From positions 1,553 through 57,518 of the forward strand of contig JNVV01000036.1 in NCBI GenBank assembly GCA_000733355.1: 55,966 nt of DNA, given 5' to 3'. This document shows positions 43,735 through 55,110 of this stretch, in pieces. The notes beneath the pieces are model-generated. The model was not told where the DNA came from. It worked only from the letters and a program-made list of their open reading frames with translations, and did not search any database. Position numbers and translations under genes: made by a program. Within the stretch, counting starts at the first letter, position 1, and each line of letters starts with the position of its first letter. This stretch comes from Falciphora oryzae. Taxonomy: Eukaryota > Ascomycota > Sordariomycetes > Magnaporthales > Magnaporthaceae.

Positions 43735-44376
43735 ATGGCTGACAGGCCCCAACGAGGAGGAGGCCGCGGCGGCAGCGGCGGCGGTTTCAGGGGACGCGGC
43801 GGTGGCGGCAGGGGGAGGGGCGACGGCCACGGCGGCGGCAGGGGCGACCACTCTGGAGGCGGGGACCGCGACCGCCCCAAGAAGGAGAACATCCTGGACC
43901 TGGCCAGGTACATGGACAAGGAGGTCCAGGTCAAGTTCAATGGCGGCCGTGAGGGTACGTACCATGGGATGGGTCGGGGTGTTGTTGCCCTTGTTTCCGT
44001 CTCGTGGTTTCCGTCTCGCTCTTTCTACCTCCTTCTCGATCGCCACCAGCACTAACTCGTTCTCGCGCGACAAACAGTGACGGGCACCCTAAAGGGCTAC
44101 GACGCGCTGATGAACCTAGTGCTGGACGAGGTCAAGGAGACGATGCGAGGTAAGACGGGAGCAGCGTGCCTGCCTTTTTTTTTTTTTTTCCTCCCACCAC
44201 CACGCTGCACCTGGGCTTGACGCTGACCCCCTGCAAACATAGACGAGGAGGGCAACGAGACCAGCAGGCCGCTCGGCCTCGTCGTCATCCGCGGCACGCT
44301 CCTGGTCGCCCTCAGCCCGACGGACGGCTCCGAGCCAATCGCGAACCCCTTTGTGCAACACGACGGAGATGAGTGA
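43735..44376 (+). CDS. lsm7: U6 snRNA-associated Sm-like protein LSM7 (141 aa)
   Basis: Exons 43735-43954, 44078-44149 and 44243-44376 join in phase 1 and phase 1. An N-terminal block of about 47 residues is almost all Gly, Arg, Asp and His with RGG and RG repeats. The Sm1 motif follows (ILDLARYMDKEVQVKF, then GTLKGYDALMNLVLDE), and Sm2 is LGLVVIRGTLLVALSP. Known role: LSM7 is a subunit of the Lsm2-8 ring that binds the U6 snRNA 3' end in the nucleus and of the Lsm1-7 ring that promotes decapping in the cytoplasm. The insert DEEGNETSRPLG between Sm1 and Sm2 is typical for LSM7. The RGG extension makes it longer than the yeast protein (about 115). Confidence 0.93.
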
Positions 44377-45530
44377 AGGGGGTGTTGTTGTGATTGATGC
44401 GCCGTCCCCCCCTGGAGGGAGGAGCCCGGCTCGTGAGCCGAGTGTGTGGAGAGCCCTATGGTATGTGGTCAGCAGGGAGCTTTGCCGAAGGCAGGAAAGG
44501 CGGAAGGGGTTGAAGAGAGAACAGAATAATGGGAGGCTGAGGGATGACGACACCACCAGTCCTTGTCAGGCTGGGGTATGGAGGAGCAGGAGCGTCTCCG
44601 GAGGCCTCGCTTCCGGAACAGCGGCCGGGCGAGTGTGATCTGAGGCCCCCGTTAGGCGATATAGGCCCCGTGAAGCAGTCCTGCGCATCGCGCGGAATCT
44701 CCAGAACTGGGATGAGCAACGAAACGAAGAAAATAGAAGCCCCTGAAAGCAGGCTGGGGAATAACCAAGCAGGGAGACCTTGAATACGTTTGGCTTCTAG
44801 TTTGACATCACGGTTCCAGGAAACGCTTCCTTTCCTCCTTGGGCCTCACTAAACTTCCAAACATGACAGGGAGCTCAAACAAATCCCATTCGCCTGCCTG
44901 CTCCCTGCCGCCAACCCAATCCTCATTGACATTTTAAACCTGGTGTCGCCAACGCTCCATCCGAACCCCCCAGCAAGCCTCCAAGCCGCCTTGCTACCCC
45001 CTATGTCAACCCATTATTAACGGTGATAAGGTGCGTAGTGTTATTTTTGCGGAGTAAAGAAAGGAAAAAGAGGGGAGAAGTAGGCCTGAGACGGGAATGA
45101 TGCCTTGCACCCATCTTCCTCGGGCGTGTCACGGCCTGCCCGATCCCCTTGCCGCGTAATCTGGTCGAGGCAACAGCGCAGCCCGAGCAGCTCGAGTCAG
45201 GCGTCGGGACCGAGCTGTGACAAGCCCTCGTGCCGTAGATGTGAACCATGGAATGAGATTAGGGAGTCCGTGTCTATATCGTCTCGATCGTCTTGCAAAA
45301 AGAGAGGCGAGTCCCTCGAACATGGAAATAACTCGGCACATAAACACCCAGGTAGAAACGTCGAACTCCACACCACCTCAACGCAACGTACACAGATACA
45401 AAAAAACACATGACAAAGGAGATTTCTTGTTTGAGTGCCAGAGTTATGTCTTTGGGAGATCAAGTATGTGTGGTCAATGAGACCATGAAATGTGGCAGCA
45501 GAAACCAAAGGAAAGTGTCTTGCCCCCTCT
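44377..45530. other. Intergenic region between convergent LSM7 and PMT1
   Basis: 3' flanks only. Short overlapping frames lack any recognisable feature. Confidence 0.6.
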
Positions 45531-48500
45531 TTAGGCAGACTGGGCGCCCTTGGTCGCCTCGTTGCCCTCACTGGCGGGCTTCGCCTTGCTCTGCTCCTTC
45601 TCCTTGCTGCCCTCCTGGCTCGGCTCGATCGGGTCGTCCTTGACGAGGGTGTCGACGTTGATGGACTTCTGCTTGGTCGACTCGGCCGCGCCCTCAACAT
45701 CAGGATGCGGCGGCGCCACGCCAGCCGCGGGCTTTTCTTGCCCAGCGGGCGGGGCCTCAGGAGCCTTGTTGGCGGCTGCCTGGGCGGCCGCGGCCGCGGC
45801 TACCTCATCTGGGTTGACGATCTCACGACCCTGCTCGTCCACAACGCGCGTCCGCGTCTCGTAGCGCGTCTTGAACTCCACCTTGCCCTCGAGCGCCTTG
45901 ACCTGCTCCTCGTCCAGCAGGTTCCCGTCCTGGTCGCGGTACTCAACGCGCTCCTCCCGCGACAGGACTCGCTGTCCTGGGGAACCGTCCTGAGCAAAAG
46001 CCGGGTCCGGTGCTCCCGAGATCTCCGGCGGCGGCGACGGTGGCTTAGCAGCTTGCTCCTGGCCCTCCTGCGCGGGAATGACCGGGGGCGCCACCTTCGC
46101 GTCTACCGACTGTTGCGGGGTTGGCGCGGCCGCAGGAGCAGAGACGCCGAGCGACGAGTAGGCAGAGTACTGTACCAAAGCAGTTAGTTCGCAGTCCAAT
46201 GGTCAGACAATGTCTCGCACGAGGCATTGGGATCTGTCGATCCCTGCATGTCTGGGTAGGGTCCAGGCATTCAAGGCATGTGTACGCTGGTCAGGCTAGG
46301 CGCTAGCAGGGAGACACGACAAGGCAGACGGCAGAACTAATCCCATCATGGTCCCAACTGGCTTACAAAGAAATTGCAATGCCGCACTAAATTCCACCAA
46401 ACAAACAGACCAACGTGCCAACAAGATTCACCCCTTGTCTAATAATACCCATGCGCAGGAACCTGCGCCGAAGGAACGGATTGAGGAGGGTTACTTACGC
46501 TGTCGAGGAAGTTGTTGCAGTCCCAGTCCCAGCCCTTGAGAAGCTTGACGCGGCTGCACTCGCTCTTGGTCCAGGCGTTGCCGTAGGCGAGAGGCGAGAA
46601 CAGTAAGAACGCAACGATGGAGATGGACAGGAAGCCAACAGCGATGGCCTTGCCAACGATCGGGTTCTCGCGCAGACCAATGCCCTTGAACCGCGTCAGG
46701 GTGAAGTCCATAACCTGACACCAAGCGATGATGGCAAAGTAGAGAGCCGGGAAATAGTGGTGCAGGAAAAGCTGGCGCTGCATCAGGTAGAAGGGGAAGT
46801 AGTGGAAAGCCCAGCCGAGAACGGACGAGCCGATCTCGTAGTCGAAGCGCTTGAAGGTCACGTTGGAGTAGTCGTTGCAGCTCCGCTGCCAGCGCAGGAC
46901 GGCGATGCCCTTGAACAGCACATAGATGACGACGGCAAGCGTCGAGGTGTACCACACGACGGGGTTACCCATCAGGTAGATCTGGCGGTGGTCCTTGCCC
47001 CAGAAGTTGATGCCGCGCTTGAGCAGGGGCCAGGCGTCCGGGCGCGAGTCCCAGGCGTGCGACTCGACGAGACCAGCGTTGGTCTTCCACATGACCGTGT
47101 TGAGCTCGATGAACTTGGAGAAGAACCCGGGCTTGCGGTAGTTGACCTTCTCGGCCGTGTCATCCAGCTGCGCGTGCTCGTTGGCCTCGATGTACCAGAT
47201 GCTGTTGGGCATGGTGCCGCCGCGGGCGCACGTCACCTCCTGCTGCTCAGAGGCCCAGTCGGGGAGCTTGACCTTGTGCGAAAACAGCGCGCAGCCAGTC
47301 ATGACATGGATAAGCCTAAACTTGGTCTCGATGGTCCGGAGACGCTCCCTCGCGACGCCGCTGGCAGACTTCTTCTTGACAATCTCGACGCGGAAGAAGT
47401 CGTTGGCGTCACCGTCGAAACCCTCGTATCCGTAAGCCGAGACCTCGTTCTGCCACTCAGCCTCGGTCACAGGGGGGCGGACGTCGTGCGAGTGCAGGCG
47501 GCGGTGGGTCGGAGTGTGGTACAGGCGAAGGACATCGCCGTCCTTGATGTACGGAAGAGGGGTGATGTTGTTCCAAGCGCTGGTGCCGTTGATCTGGACG
47601 CCATTGGCGTCAAGCGGCTGGGTCTGGTTCTCCAAGAACCAGTAGTTGTTCTCGTCCTTGTGAGGGTAGAGCGTGATCTGCTGCTGCTTGCTGCCGGTGG
47701 GGTACATCAGGGGGTGCGAGTGGAGATAGCCGCCCTGGGTATTGAGGTGGCGGATGGCGACGCGGCTGCCCATGAGAACGTCAACGGGCACATCCTGCAT
47801 ACCCTTGGAGTTGAGCGTGGACTGGAACTCGGAGCTCATGAAGCCGTCGCCATCACCGGGGTTGACCAGGCACACGAAGTGGATGGCGAACATGCCCATG
47901 TAGAAGGTAGCCGGGATGACGATAAGGCAAAGGACGCGGGCCATGAAGTGTTTCGCAAAGAGGCGCTACACATAATCGTCAGCAAGGTGCACCCGTCAGG
48001 TGGCAGCCAGACGCCTGGTCTTGTGCTTGTGTTTCCATGTACTCACCACCGTCACGTTCTTGTAGTCGCCCCAGAGAACCCACAGCTGGATCAGAGTCAA
48101 GGAGCCGACCCAGGCGATGGTGAAGAGCCCAACCCATTTGATGCTGAAGTTCGCGCCGAGGCCAAGACCGGTCATGGCCAGCCAGAACCACCAGCTCGGA
48201 CCAAAGGCCTTGGAGGGTCCCTGCTCGTGCTGGTTCGTGAAGGAGTTGAAGGCGAGGGCGGTGAATGCGGTCGTGATCATCAGGGGCGAGTCGAGGAGAA
48301 TCAGGCGGGCTTGGGTGAGCAGTCCGTTCTCTGTGAAAAGCAGAATTGGTCAGTCCCGTCGTTCACAATACATATGGTGCCTCCATAGCAAGCCCGGGAG
48401 GGCGGATTGGGGCCTACCAAAGATAATCAGACAGGCACCAACCATGGCGATGATGGTGCGGCAACCGATAGCCTTGAGGGTGAGGAACATGGTCGGGGCC

Positions 48501-49054
48501 AGGAGAATGCCGCAGACGGCGGGGAACATGCGCATGGCGACATAGGGGACCTTGGGCTCGAGGTAGTCCTTGCCGATCTCCTTAAAGTCGAATTCGCCGT
48601 CGAAGCCGGCCAGCCAGCCGGCAAGGGTGATGAGAAGCTTGGCAAGAGGGGGGTGAACGTCCATGAAGAAGCGGCCCTTGATGTACTTGGACGCGAAGCC
48701 ACCGAAGCTGCGAGAGAAGAAGATTAAGGTCAGTCAATTTGCACCGGCTAGGACGTGGGGACAAGGGCCAGAGACACGCGGGAAAGAAACGTACTGGACC
48801 TCGTCGAAGACGACGCTGGTGGGCTGGTATATCCGGAACAGGCGGACGGCGGCGGCCACCAGGGTGATGCCGATCATCACCTGGTAGTCGGAGACGGGCA
48901 GCAGGAACACATCGTTATCCTCAACGCCCTCCGAGGTATAATCGTTGGGGCGCTTCGACTTGGCCTTGCCGACCTTGCTGTTGCTCGCGGCCGGAGGCGT
49001 CGCCGCCGCCGCCGCCTGTGCCGGCGGCTTTGCAGCCGCTGCTGGGCGGGCCAT
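45531..49054 (-). CDS. pmt1: Protein O-mannosyltransferase, PMT1 subfamily (979 aa)
   Basis: Exons in coding order: 49054-48795, 48707-48418, 48330-48047, 47965-46499, 46169-45531. The catalytic loop shows DEVHFGGFASKYIKG (acidic pair Asp84-Glu85) and FFMDVHPPLAKLL. Many membrane helices surround a lumenal region with three MIR motifs (about 341-530). Known role: transfers mannose from dolichyl-phosphate mannose to Ser/Thr of secretory proteins in the ER, usually as a Pmt1-Pmt2 heterodimer. Residues 768-979 form a hydrophilic Pro/Ala/Glu-rich tail (VLSREERVEYRDQDGN, KTRYETRTRVVDEQG), longer than in yeast Pmt1 and typical of filamentous fungi. The tail is a separate exon behind a 329-bp intron; if that intron were retained, the protein would end 16 residues after the last helix region. 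Confidence 0.95.
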
Positions 49055-50602
49055 GGTTGGACGAGAGGCTCAGTCCTCGTCACAGCGCGTGTTGGAGATG
49101 CCCGCGACCTGGGGAGGGAGGAGTCGGGCCGGAGAACGGGCGCAAGGAAACTGAGAACGAAAGTGTAGAAGGTGGGCAGTCGCGAATCAAAAGGTGCCCT
49201 TCCCCAAAGCCGACATGGAACCAGGGGATGCAGCGACGAAGGAGAAGAACAACAAAGAAGAAAAACTAGAACGAGAGCGGACAAGAGGCTCAAGGCAATG
49301 ATCTGTCCCTCTCGGCGCGCCACTATTATGGACTCTGCCGTCGAGATGCCTGGGTTGGCAAGAAAGGGGCTCGAGGTTGCAAGAAGAAGGGCTGAAGAGG
49401 TTCCGCTGCTTGCGCGCACCATAACAAGTGGCCTCATGGGAGAGTGGCCAGCGCGGCGTCATGATTGGCCAGGCGGTCCCAGCTACGCGGGCGCCCGCAC
49501 TCGACGAGATCTGGGAATTTTTCTGGCTGCGACCGCGTCTCCAGGCGGCCCCACCGCCGAACAACCACTTGTCAAGCCGTGCTCCACCCCACGTCCCCGC
49601 TGTCGCGGGCTACCTAGATAGTACCTCGCATTCAGCTGACAGGCGCCCACAGTTGGCATGTACCTAGCCTGGATTGCGCATCCGCCCCTGAAAGCCAGCA
49701 TCCGCCCAAGCCTAAAATAGCCCGCCCCATCTTGAGGCTGAAAAGTCCCCCAATCATCCGAAAGCAATTCGGCGTTGCGTACCATTTCTGTTGCACGTCC
49801 GTCTGTCTTCCCGTCGACACTAGCACTCGACGCTCGGCTGCCGGACCTGGGTCCCTGGTTTGCGTTGGTTTCCAGCCGGCTGCAGCCCGACACGCCAGAT
49901 AAAATGGCTGAAATGGACACGGTTTGCGGAATTGGGTTTTTGACCAATTTTTCGTCTGCATTTCCCTCGCTGTCTTCTGTTCTCCATGTTGCCTACGGCT
50001 AGGTGCTCGTCGTGTCCCCAACTCTAATGCAGGTCTTGATGCAGGGTCCACAAATTAAACCTCCATTCATTGCGGTTGATGCTCATCATCCTCGGCTCTC
50101 TGGCACGCCCTTTGACCCTTTGGCCCCAAGCGCGAATTTAGGCCTTTCCAGCAGATAGACATGACCTCAGTACCATTTTATCATGATGTATGTTGACGTC
50201 ATCATGGATGTGATGTCTCAATCGCCTCCATCCCCTCGTCAATGGTTGAGCCCGGACACGGGGGAAAAGGAAAAAAAAAAAAAAAAAAAAAAGGCAATCA
50301 GGACCAGGCACGGCAGTAAGAGGCTCACACCATTGCTCTCAAAATCATAGAAAAGACCCTGGTCTGGAAAACGGAGGGCATGGTACACCATCGATTGATA
50401 TGTGCGATGCGTAGATATCCTGATGGTATCGTAGCTGCTGTTGAGTCATCTAAGCTCTGGAGGTATGATGGGGATGCTAGACCACAGGAGTGTCTCAATA
50501 TCGTTTATTTTCCACCCGAACGCCCGACGGTCATGATCATCATCGACACCTTCATTATGGCTACCAGAAACAGGTCGCCAGAACAAGGGGCGGCAGGGGT
50601 GT
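49055..50602. other. Intergenic region upstream of PMT1
   Basis: Contains the PMT1 promoter side and the 3' flank of ARPC4. There is a 22-nt A run at 50271-50292 and scattered TACCTAG/CTAGGTA motifs around 49610-49670. No gene is recognised. Confidence 0.55.
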
Positions 50603-51566
50603 TTAGTCGAACTGTGACGGGGGTTAGCAGCTATCGAGATAAAACAACGGTATACCACGGCAGCTGGGCTGGAATGAAGCGACATACAGGGGTTAGGAAG
50701 GACTCGGCGACGAATCTTGCCCGTGCGTTCAACTGCGGAGAAGGCGGATTATTTCGCGTCAGCACCGCATCTTCAAACTCAACCCCAAAGACGGGTTCCG
50801 ACATGACAGCTTACAAAGAGCTTCATCTCGGAAATTTCCTTGTCGACCTCCTCCATGAACTGTATGATGAAGTCGACAAGCTTGTGCTTGAGCATTTCTT
50901 CCGTGTGGAAGCTGGTAATCAGGAAGGAAATATCGTATCCCTGTCATGAGGCACAGTCGTTAGCATCTGGACACACGCACGGGGCAGGGCCGGTCTGCCC
51001 GTCTGTGCGCAGCCAGCGGTAGGTAGAGACAAGCAAAGCTTGCGCACCTTGATGGGCTTCCTCCTCAGGATGAAAAAGGACTCGGCGCGCTGGGTCAGGA
51101 AGCGGGTGAACTTGTGGACGAGGATGTGCTCGATCTCGTCGGCCTGCTTGATCTTGATGCTGATGCGGACGCTGTTGACGCTGGGCTCGATGAGGACGCG
51201 CTCGTTCTCGTTGCGGGCGACGGTTAGGGGCGTCAGGAGCACCTCGGGCGACGTCTGGGCCTCGATTTCGGGCACGTTGTGCCTCTCGGACGCCTGCGAC
51301 GCGAAGTTGGACAGGCAGAGCGCCGCCGTAAGGCTGCTCCGCACCGCCTGGAGGTACGGCCTCAGGGATTGGGACTGTCGGCAGGATCGAGGGGTCAGTC
51401 TAGGTGAGCAGAGAGCGAGCGGCGGGATGCCTCGGCCACCGCCAGCACCGCCTGCTCCACCTCCGACAGCGAGGAGGCCGCGGTAGGGTGGGCGCGGCGG
51501 GCTGCGGCGGAGGAGGAGCGGAAGGCGGCGGCGGCGACAGCCCAATGCGGTAGCCTCACGTACCAT
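50603..51566 (-). CDS. arc19: Arp2/3 complex subunit 4 (ARPC4, 169 aa)
   Basis: Five coding exons: 51566-51564 (ATG alone), 51374-51048, 50940-50815, 50732-50688 and 50611-50603. The protein begins [16 protein letters not shown], continues through [49 protein letters not shown], then [16 protein letters not shown] and [19 protein letters not shown], and ends with Phe-Asp. Family knowledge: ARPC4 is a core subunit that with ARPC2 holds the Arp2/3 complex together on the mother actin filament, driving branched actin at endocytic patches. Length equals animal ARPC4 (168). The first donor is GTACGT right after ATG. The last intron (GTATGT..CTAACCCCCGTCACAG) leaves only nine coding bases, TTC GAC TAA. 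It shares a divergent promoter with UBP6. Confidence 0.94.
51564..51566 (-). other. ATG-only first coding exon of ARPC4
   Basis: ATG is followed at once by a GTACGTGAG donor. The next exon opens with TCC CAA TCC, which matches the conserved start of ARPC4 in phase 0. No other ATG in the second exon could start a full-length protein, because its frame would begin after the conserved helix. Confidence 0.85.
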
Positions 51567-52255
51567 GTTGCGGCCAGAAGTACCGAGAGCCTTTTCTCTG
51601 AAAACCTAGGCGCGCGAAGGGTGAAGCTGGTCACGGATTGGCGGCCTGGTCTGTGCTGGTAAAGGGTGTGGCGGCGCTCTCGTCTCGTCTTGGGAACGAA
51701 CTTTGGCCACAGTCCAGGAGAGCATGCGGGACAGCTGTGGCACGTCGTCACTTGGTGTGGGGAATGGTGGGGTCGTGGCTCTGCCAATGGATGCCTGTGG
51801 CTCCCGTCTGCTGTTCCGGCTGGCAGCTGGGTGGCCCAGGCGTGGCTACGGCTGCCAAAGCTTGCGCTGACAAGCTTTGGCGTGTGGCTTGCTCTGCCCG
51901 CCCCGCCTACGTCCCCCGCCGCAGCACAGGGGGCCTTGGGTTGGGCGAGGTGGGTGACATCAAACCGCCACCACCTGCTTCGAAACGCCGCTGACCGCCC
52001 AGAATTGCGTCGTGGTGCGAAGCCCGCAGGCTGCCTGACGGTTTGGATTTGTCGGCGCTCGGTTCCTTAACTGGTACTTCTTTTACTTGGTTCCCCCTTT
52101 ATTCCCTTCTTTCTCTTCCCCGTGGGCGCTCTGGCAATCTGAGCTGCACTGCTCTTGTCTTTCGCTTCCTTCCTCATACTTCTCATAGACCTCGCATACT
52201 TTTCCCCTGGTGTTTAGGCACTCGATTTGCTTGTTCTCCCAACACCAAAAACACG
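51567..52255. other. Divergent promoter between ARPC4 and UBP6
   Basis: A 689-bp spacer between two starts. It is pyrimidine-rich close to UBP6 (TTCCCCCTTTATTCCCTTCTT). No TATA box is obvious. Both genes have an intron almost directly after the start codon. Confidence 0.55.
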
Positions 52256-54045
52256 ATGTCGTCCGTCAACGGTAAGTATCGCCGCCACCACTGGAAAGTC
52301 CAATACCCCGGCGCGCAGACAGCACGTACCTTGTGGCTGACTCCATACCGTCATGTACAGTCATCGTTTCCCACAAGGGCAAAAAGCACGATGTTGAGGT
52401 CGACCCCGAGTCTACGGGCGAGGTTTTCAAGTACCAGCTCTTCAGCCTAACAGGCGTTGAGCCCGACCGACAAAAGATCCTGGTCAAGGGCGGGCAGCTC
52501 AAGGATGAAACCGTCATGGGAAAGCTGGGCCTCAAGGCCGGCCAGACCATCATGATGATGGGCACCCCGGGTGGCGGCGGTGGCGACCTGCGCCGCCCGG
52601 ACCAGCAGGTCAAGTTTGTCGAGGACATGACTGAGGCCGAAGCCGCTCGCCAGGAGGGCGCCACACCCGCCGGGCTGGAGAACCTGGGCAACACATGCTA
52701 TCTGAACTCTACCCTGCAAGTCATGCGCTCCATCCCGGAGCTGCAGGAGGCACTGAGCACATACGAGTTCAAGGCTAGCGGCCCGCTCGACATCAACCCC
52801 CAGATGGACCTGACGGGCCAGCTGAGGAGACTGTACAAGTCCATGGCCGACACCCAGTCCGGCTTTGCGCCACACAGTTTCCTCCAGGCCCTGCGCATGG
52901 CATTCCCGCAGTTCGCCGAGAAAGCGAAGGACGGTCATGGATTTGCGCAGCAGGACGCCGAGGAGGCCTGGTCCCAGATCGTGGCCCAGCTGCGACAGAA
53001 GCTCGAGATGAAGAAGCGCCGGGAAGACGAGCCCGCCACCAACCTGGTCGATCGGTACATGGCGGGTGAGTTCACGTCGGTTCTCGAGTGCAATGAACAG
53101 GAGGCGCGCGACGCCGGCGAGCAGGCCGTGACGACTACCGAGCCGTTCCTCAAGCTCAACTGCCACATCCAAAAGGACACCAACCACCTGCGCGACGGCA
53201 TCATGAATGCGCTGACCGAGACGATCGAGAAGCGCTCGTCGGCACTGGAGAGGGAGGCCGTCTACACCAAGAAGTCCAAGATTTCTCGGCTGCCCAAGTA
53301 CCTGACGGTCCACTTTGTCCGTTTCTTCTGGAAACGAGAGGTTCAGAAAAAGGCTAAGATCATGCGCAAGGTCACGTTCCCGCACGAGCTGGACGTGGTC
53401 GAGTTTTGCGTCGACGACCTGAAGAAGCTGTTGATTCCGGTCCGCGATAAGGTGCGCGAGGTCCGCAAGGACGAGGAGGACATGGAGCGTGCCCGCAAGC
53501 GGCGCAAGAAGGACCCGCTCCTGGACGGCGACGTGGGCTCGTCAGAGCAGTCCTCATCCAAGGACAACAAGAAGGAGGACAAGAAGGGCAAGGGCGCGTC
53601 GGCTGGCGCGGACGGCGACATTGAGATGGAGGGCGAGACGTTCAAGACGGACGCCGAGGTCGAGGCCGAGAGGGAGGCGACGCTGCTGGAGGCCAAGCGG
53701 GAGCTCTTTGGGCTCATCAGCCAGAACCAGGGGGCGCAAGATGGAGACAACCAGTCGGGCCTGTACGAGCTCCGTGGCGTGGTGACGCACCAGGGAGCCA
53801 GCGCCGACAGCGGCCACTACACGGCCTACGTCAAGAAGACGGCTCCCCTGGACCCCGCGACGGGCAAGCCCAAGGAGAGCGAGGACGGCAACTGGTGGTG
53901 GTTCAACGACGACAGGGTGTCCGAGGTGACGGCCGACAAGATCGACGGCCTCGCCGGCGGTGGCGAGTCTCACTCGGCCCTCATCCTGCTCTACCGGGCC
54001 ATCTCGCTGCCCACGGCCGAGGAGGTGGCCGAGAAGAAGGCGTAA
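52256..54045 (+). CDS. ubp6: Proteasome-associated ubiquitin hydrolase Ubp6/USP14 (566 aa)
   Basis: Exon 52256-52271 (16 nt) joins 52361-54045. Residues 5-80 are a ubiquitin-like domain (IVSHKGKKHDVEV, ILVKGGQLKDE). The USP catalytic domain starts with the Cys box GLENLGNTCYLNSTLQ (Cys118). The His box is SGHYTAYVKK (His491), followed by NWWWFNDDRVSEV with the third catalytic residue. Known role: Ubp6 docks on the 19S regulatory particle through its ubiquitin-like domain, trims ubiquitin from substrates and delays degradation. A Lys/Glu/Asp-rich insert at about 390-470 (RARKRRKKD, then SSSKDNKKEDKKGKG) lies between the catalytic boxes, as is common in fungal orthologues. The length fits the family (about 500-580). 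Confidence 0.96.
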
Positions 54046-54518
54046 AGTGACGATGCACAAGTGAAGTGATTGGGAAAGGTGGCATGGCATACTGCTTGCT
54101 TGAGTTAGCTAGCTTTCCTGTAGCTTTGCTGGGCTACAGTTCCGTCTTTAACGCGATCAAGTAGCGATTCGTCTTGGGTCTTGCGGTATGGATTTGGGGA
54201 TTCGGACTTTTCTACGAGCTATGCCGGATCAAGAGGCTCTACATGATGGCTTCTTTTATTCAAGGAATTTGGGATGCGGTCGATAAACCACGGATTTGAA
54301 AAGTCTGGGCGCATATGGTCTAGAAGAGGATGGTATGCCTAGGGACCTAGCTAGATATTTAAAGTGCTCTCAGCGCCAAACTTGACAATTTCATGATAAC
54401 GATGGATGCTGTGTACGCGTTTCTGCGTCTGTTCATTGTATATATACAAACTTTATTATATCATACACGGAAGCGCGCCACGAGGCAATGTCGGTATCCC
54501 TATGAAATAGTCGCACAT
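54046..54518. other. Intergenic region between convergent UBP6 and the small membrane-protein gene
   Basis: 473 bases, AT-rich on its right side (TATATATACAAACTTTATTATATCA-like region at 54440-54470), consistent with 3' processing signals for either gene. No frame is called. Confidence 0.55.
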
Positions 54519-55037
54519 TCATCTGAATGGCCACCACTTTCGTCCCTTGCCACTTGAATCCGGCTTCGCGGGATCCGGCTTAGATGCTGCTGGCGATAAT
54601 GGTTGTGGAGGTTGCTCGCCAGAGGCAGCCAACCTCCTTTCATTCTTCTCCTTCTCCTTTTCCCTGGTTTCGGCCATGCGGTCCCTCAGCGTCGCCAGCT
54701 TCTCCTCGAGCGGGGCCTTTTGTGAGATGAGGGCCTGCCTACGCTGCTCGAGGATAGCGATCTGCTCCTCGACGCCTCCGTGGACGTACTTTTTCACCTC
54801 CTGTTGCGGCCACAGGGGCTATCAACATGACAGGTCTCCAGGGAGGTACATATGCTGGGCGTGGGGGCTACTGACCGATTTGTACTCTTGCTGCGACTTG
54901 AGCCCGGCGCCGTAAATGGTGCCGACGATGGTGATGGCGGCGAAGGAGCCGGCCCAGATGAAGCGCTTGACTTTGGTCCGCTGGGCGGCGGCGGCGGCTG
55001 AGGCGGCGGCTGCTCTAGCGGCTACTGGGCCGGCCAT
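54519..55037 (-). CDS. Small single-pass membrane protein with coiled coil (147 aa)
   Basis: Exons 55037-54876 and 54800-54519 join in phase 0. An Ala/Arg-rich N-terminus (MAGPVAARAAAASAAAA) resembles a mitochondrial presequence. One helix follows (IWAGSFAAITIVGTIYGAGL), then a heptad-rich coiled coil (EEQIAILEQRRQALISQKAP, LEEKLATLRDRMAETREKEK) and a Pro/Ser/Lys tail ending RKWWPFR. Layout suggests an inner mitochondrial membrane protein, perhaps an assembly factor, but I cannot name a family. Its ATG lies 73 bp downstream of the stop of the next minus-strand gene. Confidence 0.75.
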
Positions 55038-55110
55038 GGCTCTAGGGGCTGTGGGTGTCTGTTCCTTTTTTTTTCTTTGCTTTGCAGGAGTCTCTTGCTC
55101 TCCTTCCTAC

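Noticed and set aside
46757..48388. 543-codon plus-strand frame antisense to PMT1
   Set aside because: It is the shadow of a GC-rich coding exon. The minus strand has clear PMT motifs and intron signals; the antisense protein resembles nothing.
52447..53385. 312-codon minus frame antisense to UBP6
   Set aside because: Shadow of the UBP6 exon; no features of its own.
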